This document shows, in pieces, positions 10,412 to 22,411 of a stretch of DNA of 64,000 nucleotides. Origin of the DNA: Dugong dugon (taxonomy: Eukaryota; Chordata; Mammalia; Sirenia; Dugongidae); assembly GCA_030035585.1 (NCBI GenBank), contig CM057469.1:113438650-113502649 (forward strand), read 5' to 3'. Position 1 is the first letter of the stretch, and every line of letters starts with the position of its first letter. Made by a program: the position numbers and the translations under genes. The notes under the pieces were generated by a model. That model was not told the origin of the DNA, made no database searches, and worked only from the letters and a program-made list of their open reading frames with translations.

Positions 10412-11335
10412 TCTTTTTTGTTTTGTTTTGTTTTAAATATTTTACTGTGTATTAGGTAAAAGTTTACACAGCAAATTAGGCTCCCATTTAACAATTTTTG
10501 TACAAATTGTTCCATGACATTGGCTACAATTTTATCAATGTGTCAGCATTCTCATTATTTCCATTCTGTTTGTTCTGTTTCCATTTCTAGCTTCCCTGCC
10601 CCTCCTTGCCTTCTTATCCTTGCTTTTGGGTAAATGTTGACTGTTTTGGTCTTAGATAGTTGATTGTTTAAGGGAGCACATTCCTTATGGGTGATATTGT
10701 TTCTTTTATAAGCCAATCTATTATTCGGCTGAAAGGAGACCTCCTGGAGTAGCTTCAGTTCCAAGTTAAAAAGGTATCTTAAGGTGATAGTCATGGGGGT
10801 TCCTCTAGTCTCTATCAGTCCAGTAGGTCTGGCCTTTTTTTAGGGATTTGAATTTTGTTCTAAATTTTTTCCCATTCTATCTGGGACCTTCTCTGTATCT
10901 CTGGTCAGAATGGTTGGTAGATGTAACTGGGCACCATCTAGTTCTTCTGGTCTCAGGCTAGAAGAGGCCGTGGTTCATGTGGTCTGTTAGTCCTGAGAAC
11001 TAGTTTCTTCTTTGAGTCTTTGGTTTCTTTCATTCTCTTTTGCTCCAGAGGGGAAGAAACAAATTGTTGTATCTTAGATGACTGCTCACAAGCTTTTAAG
11101 ATCCCAGATGCTGCTCACCAAACTAAGATATAGAACATTATTTTTATGAACTGTTGTTTTTGTTGTTGTTAGGTAACTTCAAGTTAGTTCGAACACATAG
11201 TGACCCTCTGTACAACAGAACGAAACACTGCCTGGTTCTGCACCATCGTCACAATTGTTGCTATGCTTGAGCCCTTTATGATCTATGTTATGCCAGTTGA
11301 CTGAGTTGTCCCACGAGACTGGTCCCAAGCCCCTC
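10412..11335 (-). mobile_element. L1 3'UTR fragment, interrupted by RTE 3' end
   Basis: This is antisense of the L1 3'UTR. It shares with the other L1 copies the landmarks TTTACACAGCAAATT near the terminus, GGGCACCATCTAGTTCTTCT, ATCTTAGATGACTGCTCAC, CAAGCTTTTAAGA and, after a gap at 11154-11275, TTATGCCAGTTGA. No ORF2 is present. The 3'UTR continues on both sides of a short RTE 3' end, so the RTE piece inserted later. Confidence 0.8.
11154..11275 (-). mobile_element. RTE 3'-end fragment nested in L1 3'UTR
   Basis: The antisense RTE terminus is recognised by TGTTGTTGTTAGGTAAC, TACAACAGAACGAAACACTG and GCTATGCTTGAGCCC, the same series as at 12493 and 48881. It is only about 120 bp, a severe 5' truncation. 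Confidence 0.8.
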
Positions 11336-11445
11336 TGGCTGTAATCTTTATGAAGCAGATCACTGGTGTCACTGGATGGGATAAAACTGCCAACTTTCAG
11401 GTTAGTAGCCAATTGCAAACTGTTTATGCCACCCAGGGACTTCTA
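11336..11445 (-). repeat. AfroSINE fragment
   Basis: This antisense piece of the longer subfamily has GCTGTAATCTTTATGAAGCA, AACTGCCAACTTTCAGGTTA and the terminal CCACCCAGGGACTTC. The 3' half of the SINE is missing. Confidence 0.8.
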
Positions 11446-11494
11446 ATGGCTTACTTAAATAAGCTCAAATTTAATTAAATAAAATACAGCATAG

Positions 11495-11906
11495 TGTAGT
11501 CATCAACAAACATCAGGGTGAATTGTAATGAGGAATCTGACTCCATTTTTGATACTTGACTGGTGACAGCTCTTAGGTCCCATACCTCCCTCTTCCCCTT
11601 GCACCCCCTATCTGGACAAGCTGATAACAAAGCCTGTGTGATCCCTCCTTTGGTGCTGACGGGATATTCAAATCACACAAGCCCCTGACCATGTGCAGAA
11701 ACCATCAATCCAGCCCCAACCCTTGACCACAATGAAACACCAGGCCAGTCTCTTTCCTTGCTCTCTTAAGCCATTTTGAACCTGCTCTCCCCAGAGACCA
11801 CAGTTATGTAAGTAATAAACCTCTTGGGATGCATGTGGTATTATCAGTCTCAACATCCAACCAAATCTTGGCTGGGATCTATCTGCCTCTGCAGGTGACC
11901 ATAACA
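11495..11906 (+). mobile_element. Candidate solo LTR of an endogenous retrovirus
   Basis: The segment can be bounded as TG...CA (TGTAGTCATC to GACCATAACA). It is flanked by CATAG on the left and CATAC on the right, a possible 5-bp target duplication with one change. It contains an AATAAA at about 11814, followed by CCTCTTGGGATGCATGTGG as expected of an R/U5 end. Nearby internal retroviral sequence is absent, so it would be a solo LTR. The class cannot be assigned, and both ends need comparison with other copies. Confidence 0.55.
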
Positions 11907-11927
11907 CATACCTACAGACATTGGTAC

Positions 11928-11953
11928 ATAGATGATAGGTAGATAGATAGATG
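11928..11953. repeat. Short (TAGA)n microsatellite
   Basis: Imperfect TAGA/TAGG units run next to the right end of the candidate LTR. Confidence 0.8.
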
Positions 11954-12029
11954 TTTGATGAAAATTTGATTATGATAAAAGTATCACGACATTCGTATCT
12001 AATATACATACACACATTTTCTATAACAA

Positions 12030-12230
12030 GGAGCCTTGGTGGCACAGTGGTTACATGCTTAGCCGCTAACTGAAAGGTCGATGGTTTGAACCCACCAGCT
12101 ACTCTATGGGAGAAGCATGTGGCAGTCTGCTTCTGTAAAGGTTAGAGCCTAGGACACTCTATGGGGCTGTTTTACTCTGTCATATAGGGTCACTATGAGT
12201 AAGAATCAATTCAATAACAACAGGTTTTGG
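12030..12230 (+). repeat. AfroSINE, full length
   Basis: This is a plus-strand copy from GGAGCCTTGGTGGCACAGTG through GAGAAGCATGTGGCAGTCTG, the marker of the roughly 200-bp subfamily, to ATAGGGTCACTATGAGT and a CAACAGGTTTTGG tail. Confidence 0.93.
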
Positions 12231-12492
12231 ATCATATATAGGCCTATTTATTTATTTACATCAAAATTTTACCCTATAAATAATGAATATATGTTTAGTA
12301 AATAAATGTCCTTGGAAGAAAAATAAGCCTTGTTAGAGTATGATGCACCAAGAAATTCTTAGGACATACTCAAATCAGAAATTCGATCAACCATATTCTT
12401 CAACTTCAATCAGTAGAGCTATACCTTAACTGAAATAATTATTTATTGGGCATATACTATCTTCCAGGAAACGCATTTACTCAGAAACTGGT

Positions 12493-13581
12493 CTTCTTGT
12501 TGTTAGGTGCCACTGAGTCTGGTTCTGATTCATATGGACCCTATTACAACAGACAAAACACTGCCCTGTCCTATGCCATCCTCACAATCATTGCTATGTT
12601 TGAGCCCATTATTGCAGCCACTGTGTTAATCCATCTTGTAGAGGGTCTTCCTGTTTTAAGCTGGCCCCCTACCTTACCAAGCATGATGTCCTTCTCCAGG
12701 TACTGGTCCCTTCTGATAACATGCCCAAAGTACTTGAGACGAAGTCTCGGCATTCTCTCTTGCATGGAGCACTCTGGCTGTACTTCTTCCAAGACAGACT
12801 TGTTTGTTCCCCTGGCAGTCCATGGTATATTCAATATTTTTTGCCAACACCATAATTCAAAGGCATCAATTTTTCAGTCTTCCTTATTCATTGTCCAACT
12901 TTCTCATGTATAAGAGGTGATTGAAAATACCATGGCTTGGATTAGGTGCACCTTAGTCCTCAAAGTAACGTCTTTGCTATTCAAAACTTTAAAGAGGTCT
13001 TTTGCCGAAAATTTGCCCAATGCAATAGGTCACTTGATTTCCTGACTGCTGCTTCCACAAGCATTGTCTGTGGATCCCAGTAAAATGAAATCCTTGATAA
13101 CTTCATTATTTTCTGTTTATCATGTTGCTTAATAGTTCCATTGTGAGCATTTTTGTTTTCTTTGTGTTGAGGTGGAATCCACACTGAAGACTGTAGTCTT
13201 GGATATTCATCAGTAAGTGCTTCAAGTTATCTTCAGTTTCATCAAGCAAGGTTGTATCGTCTACATATCACAAGCTGTTAATGAATATTCCCCAAATACT
13301 GATGTCACGTTCTTCTTCATATAGTCCAGATTCTAGGATGATTTCCTCAGCATGAAGATTGAATAAGTATGGTGAAAGGATACAACCCTTATGCACATTT
13401 TTCCTGATTTTAAACCACAGCAGTATCCCCTTGTTTTGTTCTAATAATTGCCTCCTGGTCTATGTACAGGTTCTATCTACATAAGCACAATTAAGTGTTC
13501 TGGAATTCTCATTCTTTGCAATGTTATTGTAATATGTTATGATCCGCAGAGTTGTCAATAAAACACAGTCAAACATCTTTC
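12493..13581 (-). mobile_element. RTE LINE, 3' part
   Basis: The antisense RTE starts at its 3' tail (TGTTGTTAGGTGCCACTGAG) and extends about 1.1 kb into the RT ORF. The minus-strand frame 12571-12834 gives NIPWTARGTNKSVLEEVQPE and RLKYFGHVIRRDQYLEKDIM, standard RTE C-terminal sequence. The 5' part is missing and the ORF is frameshifted. The 155-aa plus-strand frame at 12446-12913 is only the shadow of this element. Confidence 0.92.
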
Positions 13582-13625
13582 AAAGTGCCACCAGAGCTCC
13601 TTTCTTCACAGTGTACTCCTCAATA

Positions 13626-13788
13626 GAGCCAGGACTAGGATGAGGCAAGAAAAATACATAGGGTGCAACGTTTAAGGACACACTCAATTTAAGGCTACGC
13701 TTGCACTTGAATGAAAACGAAAGTGAGTGCTTCCTTAAATTTTGCACCCTGTTTGTCTTTCTTACCTCACCATAGTTCGGTCTTGCTC
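13626..13788. mobile_element. Palindromic non-autonomous DNA-transposon-like element
   Basis: Two long arms pair with each other. The left has AGGGTGCAACGTTTAAGGAC preceded by GATGAGGCAAGAAAAATACA. The right reads, in reverse complement, AGGGTGCAAAATTTAAGGAA preceded by GGTGAGGTAAGAAAGACAAA. Arms of about 60-70 bp surround a short centre around 13690-13722. The general sequence style recalls old hAT-type relics of placental genomes, but I cannot name the family. No coding sequence is present. Confidence 0.55.
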
Positions 13789-14012
13789 CTCAATTATTCA
13801 ACTGATTAGTGCTAGGTACCTGTTAGTGGTTCAGCAGTAGTGAGGAAACTACTTGAGACTTGGGGATTGGAGGAGAAAAATGCAGAAAGATAAGAGGGAA
13901 CAATGTTCCTTCCCCACATAGGGCCAAAATAGTGACTGTTTCTCTCATCTAGACTACAAAATCTCATGATTCACAGACTTTTGGGAAAAGAACAGGGTTT
14001 TGTCTCATCCCA
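13789..14012. other. Unique spacer
   Basis: No gene or recognised repeat is present. Confidence 0.4.
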
Positions 14013-14220
14013 CCCAAAACCAAACCCACTGCACTCATGCTGATGCTAACTCATAGTGACCCTATAGGACAGGACAGAACTGCCCCCTTGGGTTTCCAAG
14101 GCTATAAATCTTTATGGAAGCAGACTGCCACATCTTTCTCCCACGGAGCAACTAGTGGGTTCAAACTTCCAACCTTTTGGTTAGCAGCTGAGCACTTAAC
14201 CACTGCACCACCAGAGTTCT
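14013..14220 (-). repeat. AfroSINE, full length
   Basis: This antisense roughly 200-bp subfamily copy starts with the CCCAAAACCAAACCC complement of the SINE tail. It contains GCAGACTGCCACATCTTTCT and ends at CCACCAGAGTTCT. Confidence 0.93.
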
Positions 14221-14374
14221 TTGCCTCATCGGTCAGAGATAGCTAGCCCTAGAATGAGCACTGCTGAGGTTCAGTCTAAAAAATCTTAAAAGCAAGATCA
14301 AAATATATCGAACTATTTCCAAGTAACTTTTTCCAAAAACAGAGCTCTATAATAATGATCGAAAAAACAAAACA

Positions 14375-14529
14375 ACAAACCCATTGCCATCCAGTTGATT
14401 TTGAATTATAGTGACCCTATAGGACAGAGTAGAATTGCCCCATAGGTTTCCAAGGAGCAGCTCGTGGATTTGAACTGCTGATATTTTGGTTAATAGCCAA
14501 ACTCTTAACCACTGTGCCACCAGGGCTCC
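14375..14529 (-). repeat. AfroSINE
   Basis: This antisense short-subfamily copy has TATAGTGACCCTATAGGACA and the CCACCAGGGCTCC end. Confidence 0.93.
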
Positions 14530-14589
14530 ATAATAATGATAGTAATACAAAAATGTCCAGCACGCAAAAATATAAAATTAATAATATCA

Positions 14590-15206
14590 TGCATTTAATC
14601 AAAAATTACAAGGCATGCAAAGAGCAGGATTACATAACCCATAATGAGGAGAAAAATCAATGAATGGAAACTGACTCAAATGGCACAGATGGTAGAATAA
14701 GTTGACAAGGACATTTAAACAGTAATTTCAACAGTGTTTCATGTGTTCAAGAAAATAGAGAAAAGACTAAAAATGTTAAGTACAGACATGGAAGATATTT
14801 AAAAAAATCTAAATTGAGCATTTAGATACAAAAACAATAATGTCTGAACTTAAAATAAACATATATATATACTAGATGCATTAAATTAAGGGCAGATTAG
14901 ACACTGCACATGAAAAGATTAGTGAATGTGAAGACATGGGAATATAAATTATCCAAAATTAAACACGGAGAGAAAAGAGAATTAAGGGGAAAAAAAAAAG
15001 TGAACAGATCATTAGTGAGCTAAGGAAAAATTTCAAGCAGCTGAACATAAAAGTACTTGGAGTCCCTAAAAAAAGGACAGACAGCAGGAGACAGAAAAAT
15101 TTTTTGAGAAAATAATGGAAAAGCATTTCTTGCCCAGGAAGCCTAATGACTCTCAAACACAAGAAATACAGAAAATATAACATCAAGGTATATCATCACC
15201 AAAACT
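14590..15206 (+). mobile_element. Old L1M fragment, ORF1 region
   Basis: The sequence follows the L1M ORF1 coiled-coil and RRM order. A CAGATTAGACACTGCACATG stretch precedes a 'GAACAGATCATTAGTGAGC' block, then GTACTTGGAGTCCCTAA and GAGAAAATAATGGAAAAGCA. All reading frames are broken. It abuts the younger L1 at 15207, which may have inserted beside or into it. Confidence 0.7.
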
Positions 15207-17557
15207 GTGCAGATACAATGCAATCCTGATCCACATTCCAACTGCATTTTTTTTAATGAGATGGAGAAACAAATCACCAACTTCATATGGAAAGGGAAGA
15301 GGCCCTGGATAATAAACCATTATTCAAGAAGAACAAAGTGGGAGGCCTCACACTACCTGATTTTAGAAACTATTATACTGCCATGGTAGTCAAAACAGCC
15401 TGGTACCGATACAACAACAGATACATAGACCAATGGAACAGAATTGAGAATCCAGACATAAATTCATCCACCTATGAGCAGCTGATATTTGACAAAGACC
15501 CAAAGTCCATTGACTGGGAAAAAGACAGTCTCTTTAACAAATGGTGCTGACATAACTGGATATCCATCTGCAAAGAACTGAAACAAGACCCATACCTCAC
15601 ACCATGCACAAAAACTAACTCAAAGTGGATCAAAGACCTAAATAAAAAATCAAAAATGATAAGGATCATGGAAGAAAAAACAGGGACAATGCTAGGAGCC
15701 CTAATACATGGCATAAACAGAATACAAACCGTGAGTAACAATGCACAAGCACCAGAAGAGAGACCAGATAACTGGGAGTTCCTAAAAATCAAACACTTAT
15801 GCTCATCAAAAGCCTTCACCAAAAGATTCAAAAGACAACCTACAGACTGGGAAAAAATTTTTGGCTATGACAAATCCGACCAGTGTCTAATCTCTAAAAT
15901 CTACAAGATACTGCAAAACCTCAACAACAAAGGGACAAACAACCCAATTAAAAAATGGGCAAAGGATATGAACAGGCACTTCACCAAAGAAGACATTCAG
16001 GTGGCTAGTAGACACATGAGGAAATGCTCACCATCATTGGCCATTAGAGAAATGCAAATCAAAACTATAGTGAGATACCATCTCACCCCAACAAGGCTAG
16101 CATTAATCCAAAAAACAGAAAATAAAAAATGTTAGAGAGGTTGTGGAGAGACTTGAACACTTATACACTGCTGGTGGGAATGTAAAATGGTACAACCACT
16201 ATGGAAATCAATTTGGCACTTCCTTAAAAAGCTAGAAATAGAAGTACCATACGATCCAGCAATCCTGCTCCTTGAATATATCCTAGAGAATTAAGAGCCA
16301 TCACACAAATAGATATATGGACACCCATGTTCATTGCACCATTGTTCACGATACTTAAGAGATGGAAACAACCTAGATGCCCATCAACGGACAAATGGAT
16401 AAACAAATTATGGCATATTCACACAATGGAATACTACACAATGATAAAGAACAACGACGAATCCATGAAACATAACATGGAGGAATCTGGAAGGTATTAT
16501 GCTGAGTGAACTTAGTCGCAAAAGGACAAATACTGTTTAAGACCACTATTATAAAAACCGAAGAAAAGGTTTAAACACAGAAGACAACGTTCCTTGATGG
16601 TTATGAGGGTGGAGAGGGAGGGATATGGGTATTGACAAACTAGAAATTAGACAAGAATTATCTTAGGTGAAGGGAAGGATAGCACACACTACAGAGGAAG
16701 TCAGCACTACTGGACTAAACCAAAGCTAAGAAATTTCCTGAATACAACCAAACACGTCAAGGGACAGAGTAGCAGGGGCAGGGGTCTGGGGATCATGCTT
16801 TCAGGGGACATCTAGGTCAACTGGCATAACAAAGTTTTTTTAAGAAAATGTTCTGCATCCCACTTTGGTGAGTGGCGTCTGGGGTCTTAAAAGCCGGTGA
16901 GCGGCCATCTAAGATGCATCAGTTGCTCCCAACCTGCCTGGAATAAAGGAGAATGAAGAACACCATGGACACAAGGAAAGTATTAGCCCAGAAGACAGAA
17001 AGCACCACATAAACCAGAGACTTCATCAGCCTGAGACCAGAAGAACTAGATGGTGCCTGGCTACCACAATGACAGCCCTGACAGGGAACACAACAGAGAG
17101 TCCCTGAAGGAGCAAGAGAAAAGTGGGGTGCAGAACTCAACTTCTAGCAAAAAGACCAGACTTAATGGTTTAATTGAGACCAGAGGGACACTGAAAGACA
17201 TGGCCCCTGGGCTCTCTGTTAGCCCAAAACTAAAACCATTCCCAAGGCCAACTCTTCAGACGAAGATTAGACTGGACTATGGGACAAAAAATGATACTAG
17301 TGAAGAGTGTGCTTCTTAGCTCAAGCAGATACATGAGATTAAATGAGCAGCTCTAGTCTGTAGGCGAGATGAGAAGGCAGAGAGGGTCAGGACCTGGTTG
17401 AATGGACACGGGAAATCCGGGGTGGAAAGGAAGAATGTGCTGTCACAGTATAGGGAGAGCAAGTAGGGTCACAAAACAATGTATGTATAAATTTTTGTAT
17501 GAGAGACTAACCTGAATTGCAAACTTTCACTTAAAGCACAACAATAAAATAAAAATT
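15207..17557 (+). mobile_element. L1 LINE, 5'-truncated, with complete 3'UTR
   Basis: The copy starts after the RT domain and covers the ORF2 C-terminus. Frames 15287-15550 and 15656-16135 give the [40 protein letters not shown] and HCWWECK regions. Several stops, such as the TGA at 15547, inactivate it. From about 16510 it has a 3'UTR of roughly 1 kb with CACTTTGGTGAGTGGCGTCT and TAAAAGCCGGTGAGCGGCCA landmarks, ending in an A-rich tail near 17545-17557. This is the best plus-strand example of the L1 3'UTR in the window. Confidence 0.93.
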
Positions 17558-17599
17558 CTTAACTATGATACTAACTGCCTTTTTAGAAAAGTATATCAC

Positions 17600-17695
17600 C
17601 TTTGATAGGTGAGAAAACTGAGTTTCAGAGGTGGCCTGAGTGCCTTTGGCAAACTTCAGAGGCAGGAACCTAGACTTGTCTGACCATGAAGCAAT
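17600..17695 (+). repeat. MIR-like fragment
   Basis: GGTGAGAAAACTGAGTTTCA followed by a GGCAGGAACCTAGACTTGTC end is the MIR core and 3' part. It is strongly diverged. Confidence 0.5.
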
Positions 17696-18689
17696 GTGCT
17701 TTGCTCAAAACCATGTGAGATTCTGGGTATTCATGTGGTGCAGGGCTTACCCCCATTTACTGATTGAACACAATTTTAAGAAGAACACATATAATTGCTA
17801 GTCATTGTGCTGGTGGCTAGAAATGCTAAAGGCAATCAAACAATGTCTCTGACAAAGAGATTCTCTGAGCCAGAGAGAGGACAGAGACCAGACACGCAAT
17901 TAGACAACTGCAACCCCATGAGATAACTACTGACAGAGGTTGTACCCAGTGTTGTAAGGAGGCAGGGGGCCGGGGCAGGTCAGCATTGCTTAGCATTTTG
18001 GGAAGGCTTTCCTGAGGAGGTGGTAGAGATATAAGGCATAGCAGAGAGCTGTCTATGAGTAAATATTGAAGGCTTCTTGTTTGGTAAATTTCTAATGGCA
18101 AATTCTTTTCACATTCTTCTTTGCCAGAGCCTTTTCTAAGGCTTGCAGAAGTCCCCACATGGGAATAATGCGAATTGAAAGTAGTGCATTCGATTTTCAG
18201 GATCTTATGTCTCCCTTGGAAATTTCATAATTACCATTATCTGGGTAATAACAAGGCCTTGAAAACAAGGAAATATGTTTTATTTTATGCTTCCTTCTTA
18301 CTCTTGAGGTGATACAAGACCTTATTAAATAAATCTTTCTTTTATGACCTGATTCTTTATTCGACACTCAAAAAATGAAAAGCTAGATAGGCACTGATAC
18401 TAAAAAATATACATAATAGAGTTTCCACTTAGAAACTGAAAAAGAAATTTAAAAAAAAATTCAGAAATATCTATCCACTTTCCCTCAGGATATAGCATAT
18501 TCAGCCATTTGTTATTAAACTTCAAATATGTGTTTCTAAATAAGATGTATCTTTTTAAGTCCAAACTCACATATGAACAAAACCAAATTCAACATCTTTT
18601 CTCCTTTGGTACTCCAACTGGTTATTTGCATTTATTGAAGCCCTAGAACTGGAGGAATGCTAGACACCTTCAATCCCATCCAATGGGTC
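17696..18689. other. Non-coding stretch
   Basis: No gene is present. The part at about 17780-18080 (GGGAAGGCTTTCCTGAGGAG and neighbours) resembles a common ancient mammalian interspersed repeat, possibly L2-related. The 110-aa minus-strand frame there has no recognisable domain. The rest looks unique. Confidence 0.4.
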
Positions 18690-19490
18690 ACCAACTCTAG
18701 TCCATTTTCTTTTTTCCTTTATGTTTCCATAACCATTACCTTAGTTGATGTACTCATCATTTATTTTATATTTACTCACTAACTGGTCACTAAGACTAGT
18801 TCTACTTACCAGTACCTTCGGAGACCCTGGGTGGTGCAAACAGTTAAAATGCTATACAGCTAACCAAAAAAATTGGAGGTTTGAGTCCACTCAGAGGCAC
18901 CTCGGAAAAAAGGCCTAGTGATCTACTTCCAAAAAATCAGCCGTTGAAAATACTATAGAGCACAGTTCTACCCTAATACACATGGGATCATCAAGTCAGA
19001 ATCAACACAATGGCAGCTCAGTACCTTAGCTCAAATCCTCACATTCCCCATCAGAATTTTTATAGTCACTTTCTCATTGGTATCCATATTAAACCCACCC
19101 ATGCAACCAATGCAAATCGAATAACACAAGTAATCTACTGACAACAGTCTTATACATAGCCCTTACTTACGGAATTAGTTCTATGTGACCCAGCACAACA
19201 TGCAAAGTCCTCCATGACCTATCCCATTCGCAACCTTTTCCACTTTATTTTCCTTCCATTGAGCATTACCCCCATGTTTCCAAACTCTGACGTATACTGA
19301 ATTTCCCAGGTTCTGAATGGGTTATTCTCTCTCTCATGTCTTCACGTGTTTTCCTTTTAACATAGGATTTCTTGCTTGGAATTTTCTTCCCATTTTTCAA
19401 GTATTTGGCACTTAAATTGTTACCTCTAGTGTTTTCTTCTCTGGTCAAACCTCCTTGACTTCTCCAAGTCAGACAGTTCTTATTCTTCGG
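18690..19490 (-). mobile_element. L2 LINE fragment split by an AfroSINE
   Basis: This antisense L2-type sequence has TACCTTAGTTGATGTACTC before the SINE, and CCATGACCTATCCCATTCG, CTTGGAATTTTCTTCCCAT and CTGGTCAAACCTCCTTGAC after it. These match the usual antisense L2 order. All frames are decayed. The SINE at 18820-19016 interrupts it. Confidence 0.62.
18820..19016 (+). repeat. AfroSINE (second subfamily) nested in L2
   Basis: It begins GGAGACCCTGGGTGGTGCAA, has the TTGAAAATACTATAGAGCAC and ACACATGGGATCATCAAGTC marks of the longer subfamily, and ends near AACACAATGGCAG. Confidence 0.9.
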
Positions 19491-20923
19491 GCCTAAAGCT
19501 CTGCTGAGGTGCACTGTACTTGTCTGTGTAAGCTCTGCTTCCTCACCCCACCCATAAGAGATCAGCACTTTAAACAGGGCCACATTAACAGGAATACATA
19601 CTGTTTTTTATTCTGACCTTCTATTTGCAGGACCTCCCTCCTATTGTCTCCCCTTTATTACTTCTGATTCTCTTCAATTATGTCACAGCTGCTTTGACCA
19701 GTAAGACTGGCCTGCTAAAGTAACAAACTCTTATGACCTGTGCAATTTATTGAGGTTGATAGCAGAGGCAGAATTACCGTCAGTTTCTACCTTTACACAG
19801 GTGGGTCTACTGATGCTTTTCATTGCAGCTTACTATCTCCTCAGTTTCTAAGCAAATTTTTACTCAAGTGGCCAGCACAAAAACACATCCAGGAGAGCTT
19901 AAAAATAATCTCCCCCACCAGATGGGGATTAATGTTAGGCTCATTCATTGCTCCCAAGAGCCCCCTTGCTTTATAGTTAAAGCTTGAACACTGTGTACCC
20001 AGGAATATTTTCCTCATGCCCATGCTCATTAAACAAACATCATTACACGCCAACTGTGAGTCCACAAGTTACAGGTCTCCCTTTCCTGACCTAAGTTGCT
20101 GAGATGCAAGAACACACACAAATAAATGTTTGTTGAAAGATAAATGAATAAATAAACCAATCTGTTTGGAGACAGCAATGTGTCCAGCAAAATCAATAAG
20201 ATCTGCTTCACTTTTGTGATTTCTCATCTATGGCCAGCTGGGCTGTTACCCTGGTTCCTGATCCTCCTTTGTCTCCCACTCACAGCTTTCTTCTATACCC
20301 AATTTCTGACATTTCTCATTTACTTTTGGATAATCAAACTCGGGGACCATTCAAAGATTTACTTCCAGCATCACAAACTGTGCCCATCGTCTGCTTCTTG
20401 CTGCCTGATACTGGCCATGAACAACCTTCCTTCAAACTTCACTCTTCACCTTCTGTTTATGTTCTAAATCACAACAAACTCAGAGACAGAATAGATTATT
20501 TTAATGATAGGAAATAGATTCATTTATTAATGGAAGACGTAATTTGCCACTGTAAAAGACTAGGCACCTTACAGATTGTCTCAGTCTTAACTGATTACAA
20601 CCAAACCTCCTCCACTGAAATGTTGGAAACTGCCTAGATACTATACTAATCAGTGGGAAAAACAGACTTACATCATAAAAATGAGTTTTCAGTTTATTTT
20701 GTTTATATATTAATGTTAACTTTTGGCTTAGTTTAGTTTTAGTACATTTGATTCATAAAGAAAGGTAGACATTCATTGCATTTAAAAAAAGAAAACCCTT
20801 TGTGCCTCATATAATTAAGAACTCTACATTTAAATGCAGTTTCCAGAAACTAACCCTTTACCATATATTAGAATTACTATATATATTTTTTACGTTTGCA
20901 GTTTATGAAAATTAGTACCAGAT
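19491..20923. other. Unique non-coding DNA
   Basis: No recognised repeat or gene. The overlapping 95-aa frames at 20180-20517 are in different registers of the same DNA and show no domain. Confidence 0.5.
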
Positions 20924-21025
20924 TAGATAGATAGAGAGAGAGATGGGTAGATGGGTAGGTAGGTAGGTAGACAGATAGATATATAGATAGATGGATGATA
21001 CAGAGATAGACAGATAGATATGGAT
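20924..21025. repeat. (GATA)n/(GGTA)n compound microsatellite
   Basis: About 100 bp of imperfect GATA, GAGA, GGTA and ATGG tetranucleotide units, such as TAGGTAGGTAGGTAGACAGA. Confidence 0.92.
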
Positions 21026-22411
21026 ATTGAATTGTACATGTAGAGGAATCCTTAAATTTAATCATCCATCACCACCTCCAGCTCACTTCCCTTCTTCTAA
21101 GCCATCAAGTTGACCTTCAAATCCTAGGATATCTCCAGTGGCCTCAGAAGAACTTGAAATACCACTGAACACACTATTCTACTTTCGAATATAGTATGGC
21201 TTGAACAGTTTTCTCTCTTCTAAAAAACTTGCATATATAAATTGCTAGCAAAATGTAAAGCATTTGTCCTAATACTAAATATTCCCCTTAGCTCAGGTTT
21301 TCTTTTTTTCTTGAACTAGTCTCCAGAAAGAGAATTCTACTTTAATAGTGAACTACAGCATCTAAAGCAGAGCCAGAAAAAATATTTCACATCCTTATTG
21401 CCATTGCTACTTGACTCTCTTGTCAGCTACTCATTTGAAAGTATGCAGATTTTATTAGCCAACTTCCCAGTCTTTCTCTATTTATCAAGCTGTGCTTGGT
21501 AAGATGCGATAGAAGCTTGCCAGTTTATAGGAGTCCTGTGACACATTTGATCACCCAGTAGTTACATTAAATTAAAAATATATATTGCTAGTTTATGGAA
21601 CCTCTGATAAGGTGAAAATTGGTTAATCTGATTTTATTAACATGTTATCTTTAATTCAGTTTCCAAGGTTAGTTTTGTACTAAAACCATGTTTTAGATTT
21701 ACTAGAGATCTTCAAAATTTGTCTCAAATTTTGACGCTTATGGGTCAAACCAAGGCTATTTTGGACTTTCACATTGCATTGTATTTTATAGGACACCGAA
21801 GCATGGTCATATCAAAAAGATTTAAAGTGAATTGTGTCCTATACTCAAGAAAGGTTTAATCAATAACTTTCAACATGATAATTAGATTAAAGAATGAAGA
21901 AAAAAAGGAACCTCATTTGCATATTTTTCCCTTTACGTCCAAAAGGAAACTTTGTCACATGCAGGCCTAGTAATCAATTAAATGATTGCTTATTTGGGGT
22001 TCATTTCAGTGCAGAAAACTATTGATGATCAAGGTGTCAGGCAAGGCCCAGTCCTCAGTGACTTTGCAATCTAACCAGAAATGTAAACTAACTCTTGAAA
22101 AATTAATAAATAATAGAAGCTAAGTACTAAATTACATGGATGTGACTATGATAAGTAAACATTGTAGAAACGCAAGAGATTAGAGTGATTTCTTGAAAAA
22201 TATGAAAATTAAGGAGATCCATGAAGACTAAACAAAAAGGACAGCTCAATCAATGGCAGCATGGTGGGTGATTCCTATTCCCAAAGGCAAGGCATCACAC
22301 AGGCTCTAAACACCACCCAAGAACTTGGTACGTCATTACTATGCCACAGTGCAATGTACTGTGTTAGGATCGAAGTTGTGAGAGACCTGAACTTGCATTA
22401 TTGCTTCCTAA
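21026..22411. other. Unique non-coding DNA
   Basis: Nothing recognisable beyond an isolated ATTTGCAT octamer near 21916, which by itself carries no weight. Confidence 0.5.

Noticed and set aside
12030..12100. tRNA gene
   Set aside because: The tRNA-like promoter motifs belong to the head of an AfroSINE; no complete tRNA cloverleaf with acceptor stem is present.
12446..12913. 155-aa open frame on the plus strand
   Set aside because: It is the antisense shadow of the RTE copy at 12493-13581, whose true coding strand is minus.
15656..16135. 159-aa ORF as a gene
   Set aside because: It is the C-terminal part of L1 ORF2 inside a 5'-truncated, stop-containing element.
17826..18158. 110-aa minus-strand ORF
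   Set aside because: No domain, no promoter, and it overlaps a stretch resembling an ancient repeat.
21912..21925. Octamer ATTTGCAT as an immune promoter element
   Set aside because: An isolated 8-mer in AT-rich DNA without a downstream gene is expected by chance.
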